Source: CAYMYN01 sp964394665
GTDB lineage: Bacteria > Planctomycetota > UBA1135 > GCA-002686595
Direction of reading: 5' to 3'
Length of the DNA: 20,976 nucleotides
Assembly (NCBI GenBank): GCA_964394665.1
Contig: CAYMYN010000053.1
Span: 1 to 20,976, forward strand
A program made the translations under genes and the position numbers. This document shows positions 1 to 5,805 of the stretch, one piece after another (position 1 is the first letter of the stretch; every line of letters starts with the position of its first letter). The notes under the pieces are model-generated. The model was not told where the DNA came from. It did not search any database and saw nothing but the letters and a program-made list of their open reading frames with translations.

Positions 1-1
1 C

Positions 2-55
2 GGCCCCACGGGCTTCAACCTCTCCGAAGCCCTGCGCGCCACCTTCGCGCCCTGA
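2..55 (+). CDS. C-terminal end of an unidentified upstream gene (partial)
   Basis: Only the last 17 codons and a TGA are inside the window; the rest lies upstream. The peptide reads GPTGFNLSEALRATFAP. Nearly all 17 codons end in G or C, as in the real genes here, and the stop is followed by a non-coding gap and a promoter-like sequence. That supports a true gene end rather than chance. The fragment is too short to assign a family. Confidence 0.5.
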   Translation, partial: GPTGFNLSEALRATFAP

Positions 56-154
56 AGGGATGGCCCCGGTGTTGGGGCGGGCGTCCGGGGCAGGGGCGGG
101 ATCCGGTCGGGGCCGGGGGGCGAAGGCCTGGGAGGTCGCCCGGGGGGCGTCGGA

Positions 155-184
155 TGGACTCCCGCCGGGCGTGGCTCCTATACT
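155..184 (+). promoter_or_regulatory. Probable sigma-70 promoter upstream of aroF
   Basis: A -35-like TGGACT (155-160, 4 of 6 to TTGACA) and a -10-like TATACT (179-184, 5 of 6 to TATAAT) are separated by 18 bp in the 181-bp gap before aroF. This AT-containing hexamer stands out in a very GC-rich gap. Transcription would begin near 190-192, leaving a leader of roughly 45 nt. It is probably the main promoter for the aroF-tpiA-secG-pyrE-yicC-gmk-coaC-coaB run, because the following gaps are absent or tiny. Confidence 0.5.
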
Positions 185-236
185 GCTCCGCTCGAAACGG
201 CGGCCCTTGGGGGGTCGCCCGTCCCGGGTCGCGCCC

Positions 237-1298
237 ATGATCCTGCGCCTCCATCAGGGCCTCCCGGCAGGGGAGGTCCGCTCCATCCTCGAACTCTGCG
301 AGTCCCTCGGGTACGCCGTGCGCGTGCTGGACGAGGGCCGCACCCTGTTGCAACTCGACGGCTTGGGGGCGCCCGAGCACCGCTCGCGCCTCGAGGACCG
401 CGCCGGCGTGGCCCAGGTGCTGCTCGGGGCGGGGGAGGGCAAGGAGCTGCACCTGCGGACGCCCGGAGGACCGGACCGGATCGTGCGCGCCGCCGGGGCG
501 GCGTTCGGCGGCGGGAAGCTGTCCCTGATCGCGGGGCCCTGCGCGGTCGAGGACGAGGCCCTGCTGGCCGACATCGCGCGCAGCGTGCGGCGCGAGGGCG
601 CGACCTTGCTGCGCGGCGGAGCGTACAAGCCGCGCACGTCGCCCTACTCGTTCCAGGGCCTGGGCGAGGTGGGCTTGGGCATCCTGGCCCGGGTGCGCGA
701 GGAGACCGGCATCGGCATCGTCACCGAGGTGCTGGACACGCGCGACGTGGAGCGCGTGGCGCGCGTCGCCGACGTGCTGCAGGTCGGCGCGCGCTCGATG
801 GCGAACTACGCCCTGCTGCGCGAGGTCGGGCGCGCGGAGAAGCCCGTGCTGCTCAAGCGCGGCTTCGGCGCGACCGTGCGCGAGTTCCTGATGGCGGCCG
901 AGTACGTGCTGGCCGGCGGCTGCCGCGACTTGGTGCTGTGCGAGCGCGGCGTGCGCGGCTTCGACGACGTCTCGCGCAACCTGCTCGACGTGGGCGCGGT
1001 GGCGCACCTCAAGCGCGTGACGCACCTGCCGGTGATCGTCGATCCCTCCCATGCCGCCGGACGCGCGGAGCTCGTGCGCCCGCTGGCGCGGGCCGGCATC
1101 GCCGCGGGCGCCGACGGCCTGATGGTCGAGGTCCACCCGCGGCCCGGCGAGGCGCGCAGCGACCCGCGCCAGGCCATCGACCGCGAGACCATGGCGGCCA
1201 TCGTGCGCGACATGGCGGCCCTGGCCGCGCTCGACGGGCGCGAGCTCGTCCTGGCCGGCGAAGCGCGCCCTGTGCGCGTGCAGGAGGCGATCGCGTGA
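237..1298 (+). CDS. aroF: 3-deoxy-7-phosphoheptulonate synthase (DAHP synthase), type I-beta
   Basis: Condenses phosphoenolpyruvate and erythrose 4-phosphate to DAHP, the first step of the shikimate pathway, in the cytoplasm. The product has 353 residues. Residues 1 to about 65 resemble the ferredoxin-like regulatory domain that gives feedback inhibition in the Thermotoga-type enzyme. The barrel carries GPCAVE (100-105), GGAYKPRTSPYSFQG (127-141), QVGARSMAN (182-190), LLKRG (205-209), CERG (235-238), DPSHAAG (269-275) and EVHP (298-301). The expected metal ligands are present as Cys102, His272, Glu298 and Asp309, which to my recollection are the same positions as in the Thermotoga maritima enzyme. 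I chose ATG 237 because the frame upstream to 60 encodes Arg/Gly-rich sequence unlike the family and covers the promoter. Its end overlaps the tpiA start by 4 bp. Confidence 0.95.
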   Translation: MILRLHQGLPAGEVRSILELCESLGYAVRVLDEGRTLLQLDGLGAPEHRSRLEDRAGVAQVLLGAGEGKELHLRTPGGPDRIVRAAGAAFGGGKLSLIAGPCAVEDEALLADIARSVRREGATLLRGGAYKPRTSPYSFQGLGEVGLGILARVREETGIGIVTEVLDTRDVERVARVADVLQVGARSMANYALLREVGRAEKPVLLKRGFGATVREFLMAAEYVLAGGCRDLVLCERGVRGFDDVSRNLLDVGAVAHLKRVTHLPVIVDPSHAAGRAELVRPLARAGIAAGADGLMVEVHPRPGEARSDPRQAIDRETMAAIVRDMAALAALDGRELVLAGEARPVRVQEAIA

Positions 1299-2056
1299 GG
1301 AAGCCCTACGTCGCCGGCAACTGGAAGATGAATCTCGACCGCCGCGCGGCGCGCGCCCTGGTCGAGGCCGTGCGTGCCCACGCCGATCGGCGGGAGGACC
1401 TCGAGGTGGCCGTGTTCCCGCCCTTCGTCTATCTGGACGAGGTCGCGCGGGCGCTCTCCGGCTCGCGGGTGAAGGTCGGCGCGCAGAATTGCTGCGACGA
1501 GAACGAGGGCGCGTTCACGGGCGAGATCAGCGCGCGCATGCTGCGCGACGTCGGCGCGCAGGCGGTCATCCTCGGGCACTCCGAGCGCCGTCACCTGTAC
1601 GGGGAGACCGACGAGCTCGTCCGGCGCAAGGTCGGGGCGGCCCTGGCCGCGGGCCTGGAGATCATCCTGTGCGTGGGCGAGACCCTGGCCGAGCGCGAGG
1701 CCGTGCTGACCCAGGAGGTCGTGAAGACCCAGCTCGTCGCGGGCCTCTCGGGCGTGGCCGCCGGGGACCTGGCGCGCGTCACGATCGCCTACGAGCCGGT
1801 GTGGGCCATCGGCACGGGCAAGAACGCGACCTCCGCCCAGGCCTCCGAGGTCCATGCCTACCTGCGCGCCCTGCTGGCCGACCTGTACGGCGCGCCGGCC
1901 GCCGAGCGCACGCGCATCCAGTACGGCGGCAGCGTCAAGGCCGACAACGCGGTCGAGCTGCTGCGCGCCCCCCACGTCGACGGAGCGCTGGTCGGCGGCG
2001 CCTCCCTGAAGGCCGATTCCTTCCTGCCGATCCTCGAAGCGAGCCCCAAGCGATGA
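1295..2056 (+). CDS. tpiA: Triosephosphate isomerase
   Basis: Interconverts dihydroxyacetone phosphate and glyceraldehyde 3-phosphate in glycolysis and gluconeogenesis. The 253-residue product is of normal family length. The substrate-binding GNWKMN (8-13) contains Lys11, the electrophile His95 lies in GHSERR, and the catalytic base Glu167 lies in AYEPVWAIGTGK, which includes flexible loop 6. The phosphate-binding YGGSV (210-214) and GALVGGASL (230-238) are also present. The start is GTG at 1295, with AGGAGG at 1282-1287 seven bases upstream. It overlaps the aroF stop as GTGA, and the gene's own stop overlaps the secG ATG as ATGA, so translation of the three genes is probably coupled. Confidence 0.97.
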   Translation: MRKPYVAGNWKMNLDRRAARALVEAVRAHADRREDLEVAVFPPFVYLDEVARALSGSRVKVGAQNCCDENEGAFTGEISARMLRDVGAQAVILGHSERRHLYGETDELVRRKVGAALAAGLEIILCVGETLAEREAVLTQEVVKTQLVAGLSGVAAGDLARVTIAYEPVWAIGTGKNATSAQASEVHAYLRALLADLYGAPAAERTRIQYGGSVKADNAVELLRAPHVDGALVGGASLKADSFLPILEASPKR

Positions 2057-2343
2057 CCCTGCTCATCACCCTCTTCTACATCCTGTTCATCCTGTCCGCG
2101 ATCGTCCTCGTCGTCGTGATCCTCCTGCAGGAGGGCAAGGGCGGCGGCTTCGGCGAAGCCCTCGGCGGTCACGGCGCGCAGACCTTCGGCGTCGCGGCCA
2201 AGGGCATCCAGACCTTCACGGGAGTCGTCGCCGGGGTCTTCCTCGTCTCCGCGCTGATGATCCACGTGTTGGGGCGCCTCGACAGCGGCCGCTCGGTCGC
2301 CGACGGCGGCGTGCCGGTCAGCCAATCGCCGGCGGGGAACTAG
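2053..2343 (+). CDS. secG: Preprotein translocase subunit SecG
   Basis: Small membrane subunit of the SecYEG channel that assists SecA-driven export. The 96-residue product has the SecG layout. Transmembrane helix 1 covers about residues 3-26, followed by the conserved cytoplasmic loop LLQEGKGGGFGEALGG (24-39) and a second helix at about 54-74. A short polar tail follows. Its ATG lies inside the tpiA stop (ATGA), and the tpiA-secG order is found in many bacteria. The match is strong despite the small size, because the LQ-GKGGG-G loop is characteristic. Confidence 0.93.
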   Translation: MTLLITLFYILFILSAIVLVVVILLQEGKGGGFGEALGGHGAQTFGVAAKGIQTFTGVVAGVFLVSALMIHVLGRLDSGRSVADGGVPVSQSPAGN

Positions 2344-2357
2344 GTCGCGTGCGCGCC

Positions 2358-2966
2358 ATGGAGAGCGAAGAGGTCCTCGATCTCCTGCGCGCGTCGGAGG
2401 CGTTGCTGGAGGGCCACTTCCAGCTCTCGTCCGGCCTGCACAGCGACCGTTACTTCCAGTGCGCGCTGGTGCTCTCCTACCCCGAGCGCGCCGAGCGCCT
2501 GGCGCGGGCCTTCGCCGAGCGCATCGCCCAACCCTTCGACGCCGTGGTGGGCCCGGCCCTGGGCGCGGTCGTGTGGGCCCAGGAGGTCGCGCGCGCCCTC
2601 GGTGCGCGGAGCTTCTTCACCGAGCGCAAGGACGGGCGCATGGAGCTGCGGCGCGGCTTCCGCATCGACCCGGGCGCTCGCGTGTTGGTGGTCGAGGACG
2701 TGGTGACGACCGGTGGCTCGGCCAAGGAGACGGTGCTCGCCCTGCGCGCCCTGGGCGTCGAGCCCCTGGCCGTCGGCGCGATCGTCGATCGCTCCGGCGG
2801 CGAGCCCTTCGCCGACCTCGGCCTGCCGTTCACGGCCCTCGTGAAGGCCACCGTGCGGACCTTCGCTCCGGAGCAGTGCCCGCTGTGCGCCGCCGGCTCG
2901 AGCGCGGAGAAACCGGGCAGCCGCGCGGGCGGGACCACGGCCGCCGGATCGAGGCCCGTCCCGTGA
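2358..2966 (+). CDS. pyrE: Orotate phosphoribosyltransferase
   Basis: Transfers phosphoribose from PRPP to orotate to give orotidine 5'-monophosphate, the fifth step of pyrimidine synthesis. The product has 202 residues from ATG 2358. GHFQLSSGLHSDRYFQ (19-34) matches the family's substrate region. The loop with TERKDGRMELRRGF (88-101) and the PRPP motif VLVVEDVVTTGGS (109-121) are intact. A CPLC pair (174-177) followed by a Gly/Ala/Ser-rich tail ends the protein. A GTG at 2349 is an alternative start three codons earlier, with a weak AGG upstream; I preferred ATG because family members begin close to the EEVLDLL helix. The gene follows secG by 14 bp and overlaps yicC by 4 bp (GTGA). carA, another pyrimidine gene, lies at the far end of the window. 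Confidence 0.93.
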   Translation: MESEEVLDLLRASEALLEGHFQLSSGLHSDRYFQCALVLSYPERAERLARAFAERIAQPFDAVVGPALGAVVWAQEVARALGARSFFTERKDGRMELRRGFRIDPGARVLVVEDVVTTGGSAKETVLALRALGVEPLAVGAIVDRSGGEPFADLGLPFTALVKATVRTFAPEQCPLCAAGSSAEKPGSRAGGTTAAGSRPVP

Positions 2967-3841
2967 TCCGCTCGATGACCGGCTTCGGTCTGGGCGAGGC
3001 CGAGGAGGGCGGGGTCAGCGTGCGCGCCGAGGCGCGTTCGGTGAACCACCGTCACCTGCAGCTCAAGACGCGCCTGCCGCACGAGTGGAGCGAGCTCGAG
3101 CCCGAGCTCGAAGCCCTAACGCGCACCCTGCTGACGCGCGGCGCCGTGACCCTGACGGTTCACATGACGCGCAGCGCGCAGGCCCTGCCCTACGCGATCG
3201 ACGAGACGGTCGCCCTGAACTATCGCCGGGCGCTCTCGCGCTTCGCGCAGGCCAACGGGCTCGAGGACGCGCTCTCCCTGGGCGAGTTGGTGCAGCTTCC
3301 GGGCGTCGTCGCCGCGGGCGCCGACCCCGGGCGGCACGAACGCGAGGCGAAGCTCGTGCTCGCGGCCGCGCGGCGCGCGCTCGAGCGCCTGGTCGAGGCG
3401 CGGGGCGAGGAGGGCGCGCGCACGGCGCTCGACGTCGCGCGCCAGCTCGACCAGCTCGAGGCCGTACGCGCCCAGGTCGCGACCCGCATGCCCCAGGTCG
3501 TCGAACGCCACCATCAGGCGCTGAAACGGCGCGTGGGCGAGCTCCTGGGCGACACCGCACGCGTCAGCGAGGCCGATCTGGCGCGCGAGCTGGCGCTGCT
3601 CGCCGATCGCATGGACGTGAGCGAGGAGCTCGAGCGCCTGGGCAGCCACCTGGTGCAAGCGCGTTCCCTGCTCGAGCGCGGGGGCGAAGTCGGGCGGCGC
3701 TTCGACTTCCTGGTGCAGGAGCTGTTCCGCGAGGCGAACACGCTGGGATCGAAGTGCAACGACGCCGAGGTCGGCCACGCGGTCATCGAGCTCAAGGCGA
3801 CCATCGAGCGCATCCGCGAGCAGGTCCAGAACCTCGAGTAG
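2963..3841 (+). CDS. yicC: YicC-family endoribonuclease-like protein
   Basis: Member of the YicC/YloC family, whose studied members act on RNA; its exact role here is unknown. The 292-residue length is typical. The N-terminal domain opens with the hallmark MIRSMTGFG and ARSVNHRHLQLKTRLP (24-39). The C-terminal domain (DUF1732) carries DVSEELERLGSH, then FDFLVQELFREANTLGSKC and the closing ELKATIERIREQVQNLE, all diagnostic. The GTG start at 2963 overlaps the pyrE stop as GTGA and gives exactly the family N-terminus. The yicC-gmk pairing is very common in bacteria, which supports the call. Confidence 0.93.
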   Translation: MIRSMTGFGLGEAEEGGVSVRAEARSVNHRHLQLKTRLPHEWSELEPELEALTRTLLTRGAVTLTVHMTRSAQALPYAIDETVALNYRRALSRFAQANGLEDALSLGELVQLPGVVAAGADPGRHEREAKLVLAAARRALERLVEARGEEGARTALDVARQLDQLEAVRAQVATRMPQVVERHHQALKRRVGELLGDTARVSEADLARELALLADRMDVSEELERLGSHLVQARSLLERGGEVGRRFDFLVQELFREANTLGSKCNDAEVGHAVIELKATIERIREQVQNLE

Positions 3842-3855
3842 ACCGGGAGTTGCTG

Positions 3856-4425
3856 GTGAACGGATCCAAGGGACGGCTGGTGGTCATCTCGGGCCCCTCG
3901 GGCTGCGGCAAGACGACGATCATCCGTCGCCTGCTGGAGGACCCGCGGGTCGAGTTCAGCGTCTCGGCCACCACGCGCCCCCAACGCGTCGGCGAGGAGC
4001 ACGGCCGCGACTATTGGTTCCTCTCCAAGGACGAGTTCAAGCAGAAGGTGCGCGACGGCGAGTTCATCGAGTTCGCCGAGGTCCACGGCAACATGTACGG
4101 CACCCTGCGCGGGCCGATGGAACGGGCCGTGGCCGAGGGGCGCATCTACCTGCTCGAGATCGACGTGCAGGGTGCTTCCCAGCTCCAAGCGCTCGAGGTG
4201 CCCGGCCAGTACGTCTTCATCGCGCCGCCCGACTTCGAGGAGCTGCGCCGGCGCCTGCGCGGGCGGGGCACCGAGAGCCCCGAGGTGCTCGAGCGCCGCC
4301 TCAAGAAGGCCGAGGACGAGTATCGTGAGCGCGTGAAGTACGACCACGTCGTGGTCAACGACGAGCTGGAGCGCGCCGTGGCCGAGGTGCGGCGCTTGAT
4401 CGGCATCGAGGAGGGGTTCGCATGA
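3856..4425 (+). CDS. gmk: Guanylate kinase
   Basis: Phosphorylates GMP to GDP using ATP, and is essential for guanine nucleotide supply. The 189-residue product has the P-loop GPSGCGKT (13-20) and the GMP-binding segment SVSATTRPQRVGEEHGRDYW (35-54). FIEFAEVHGNMYGT (70-83), LLEIDVQGA (99-107) and the lid arginines around RLRGRGTES are also present. I chose GTG 3856, preceded by GGGAG (3845-3849) at six bases. TTG 3850 and CTG 3853 are in frame but fit the ribosome-binding site less well. It lies 14 bp after yicC and overlaps coaC by 4 bp (ATGA). In many bacteria rpoZ lies between gmk and coaBC; here it is absent from that position. Confidence 0.96.
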   Translation: MNGSKGRLVVISGPSGCGKTTIIRRLLEDPRVEFSVSATTRPQRVGEEHGRDYWFLSKDEFKQKVRDGEFIEFAEVHGNMYGTLRGPMERAVAEGRIYLLEIDVQGASQLQALEVPGQYVFIAPPDFEELRRRLRGRGTESPEVLERRLKKAEDEYRERVKYDHVVVNDELERAVAEVRRLIGIEEGFA

Positions 4426-4964
4426 GCCGCATCCTGCTGGGGGTCTCGGCCTCGGCCGCGATCCACAAGGCCTGCGATGTGGCGAGCAAGCTCGCCCAGG
4501 AAGGCCACGCGGTGCGCGCCGTGCTGACGCGCCGCGCGGCGGAACTCGTCGCTCCGCAACTCTTCGAGGCCTTGACCGGCGAGCGCGCCTACCAGGACGA
4601 GTTCGGGCCCCGGCGCGAGTCGGCGATGGATCACATCGCCCTGGCGCGCTGGGCCGAGCTGACACTCGTGGCGCCCGCCAGCGCGGACCTCGTCGGGCGC
4701 CTGGCCCACGGCCTGGCGGACGACCTGCTCACGACCCTGGCGCTGGCCCTCGACCCCGGCGTGCCGCGCCTGTTGTGCCCGGCCATGAACCCCGTGATGC
4801 TGGCCAGCCCGCCGGTGCGGCGGAACCTCGTCGCGCTCGAGACCGACGGGTGGCGCATCCTGTCGCCCGGCAGCGGGCACATGGCCTGCGGCGAGGCGGG
4901 CCCCGGACGCCTGATGGAGCCGGCCGACATCGCGGCGCGGGTGCGCGAGGTGCTGCACCCTTGA
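4422..4964 (+). CDS. coaC: Phosphopantothenoylcysteine decarboxylase (CoaC flavoprotein)
   Basis: Decarboxylates 4'-phosphopantothenoylcysteine to 4'-phosphopantetheine with FMN, in coenzyme A synthesis. The product has 180 residues, the size of the decarboxylase half of the usual CoaBC fusion. It shows the FMN-binding GVSASAAIHKA (7-17) and the catalytic His71 in MDHIALARWAE. APASADLVGRLAHGLADDLL (84-103), the substrate motif PAMNPVM (120-126) and the substrate clamp with Cys156 in GHMACGEAG are also present. The ATG has a GAGGAGG-type site just upstream and overlaps the gmk stop. Its TGA overlaps the TTG of coaB, so the two halves of CoaBC are separate but adjacent. Confidence 0.93.
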   Translation: MSRILLGVSASAAIHKACDVASKLAQEGHAVRAVLTRRAAELVAPQLFEALTGERAYQDEFGPRRESAMDHIALARWAELTLVAPASADLVGRLAHGLADDLLTTLALALDPGVPRLLCPAMNPVMLASPPVRRNLVALETDGWRILSPGSGHMACGEAGPGRLMEPADIAARVREVLHP

Positions 4965-5599
4965 AGGCGCGGCGGCGCGTCGTCGTGACCGCCGGGCCGA
5001 CGCGCGAGCGCATCGACCCGGTGCGGTACCTCTCCAACGACTCGAGCGGCAAGATGGGCTTCGCGATCGCGGCGGCCGCGCGCGCGGCGGGGCACGGGGT
5101 GATCCTGATCGCCGGTCCGGTCGAGTTGGCGACGCCGCGCGGCGTGCGGCGCATCGACGTCGAGAGCGCCCGCGAGATGCTCGGCGCCGCGCGCGAGGCC
5201 TTCGAGGAGGCGGACGCCCTGTTCATGGCCGCCGCGGTCTGCGACTGGCGCCCCGCGCGCAGGCTGGCGGGCAAGTGGCGCGCGAAGGACGGCGGCGCGG
5301 CGCGCGCGAGCCTCGACCTGGTGCGCAACCCCGACATCNNNNNNNNNNACACCCTGTGCCGCGCCAAGGGCGAGCGGCTGGCCGTGGGCTTCGCCCTCGA
5401 GACCGCCCACGGCCTCGCCCGCGCCCGCGCCAAGCTCGCCGCCAAGGGCGCCGACTACATCGTGCTCAACGACCCCAGCGTGCTGGGCTCGAACCGCACG
5501 AGCGTGACGATCCTCGCCCGCGACGGCACGACCCAGCGCCTCGAGGACCGCCCCAAGAGCGCCGTGGCCCGCGCTCTGGTGCGCCTGGTCGGAGTCTGA
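4961..5599 (+). CDS. coaB: Phosphopantothenate-cysteine ligase (CoaB), interrupted by an assembly gap
   Basis: Joins cysteine to 4'-phosphopantothenate, the step before CoaC, using CTP in most bacteria. The 212-codon frame begins at TTG 4961, overlapping the coaC stop as TTGA. That start gives MKARRRVVVTAGPTRERID, the normal CoaB beginning. Motifs seen are YLSNDSSGKMG (23-33), AAAVCDWRP (90-98), NPDI (123-126), GFALET (143-148) and ADYIVLND (164-171). Ten N bases (5339-5348) hide residues 127-130. The frame is the same on both sides of the gap, and the spacing from NPDI to GFA is close to that of E. coli CoaB, so the gap size is probably about right. No sign of a real lesion is visible. Confidence 0.92.
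   Translation: MKARRRVVVTAGPTRERIDPVRYLSNDSSGKMGFAIAAAARAAGHGVILIAGPVELATPRGVRRIDVESAREMLGAAREAFEEADALFMAAAVCDWRPARRLAGKWRAKDGGAARASLDLVRNPDIXXXXTLCRAKGERLAVGFALETAHGLARARAKLAAKGADYIVLNDPSVLGSNRTSVTILARDGTTQRLEDRPKSAVARALVRLVGV
5339..5348. other. Assembly gap of 10 N inside coaB
   Basis: Ten undetermined bases between the NPDI codons and ACC CTG TGC. A run of exactly ten N is a usual scaffolding placeholder. The coaB frame resumes correctly after it, so the true missing length is probably 10 nt or differs from it by a multiple of three. Confidence 0.98.
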
Positions 5600-5805
5600 C
5601 CGCCGCCGGGGGGGCCTGTCCGCCGTCGTCCGGGGCTGCGCCGGGCCGTTCCGGTTCGGGTAGGCGGGGGGGCGGGGGCCGACTCGGCGCGCCTCGGCGC
5701 TTCCAACGGCTCCCCCGATGCGCTTGGATACGGGCCGGGCCGGTGCTCGCCGGTGGGCGCGCGGCCGCGGTGACGTTGCAGGCGACGGTCGGAGGACATG
5801 GGCGG

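Noticed and set aside
60..236. N-terminal extension of aroF by an in-frame ATG at 60
   Set aside because: The added residues are Arg/Gly/Pro-rich and unlike DAHP synthase. The region carries promoter-like elements, and ATG 237 gives metal-ligand positions that match the known enzyme.
4961..5599. coaB considered as a pseudogene because of unknown residues
   Set aside because: The unknown residues are only the N gap; the frame and motif order on both sides are intact.
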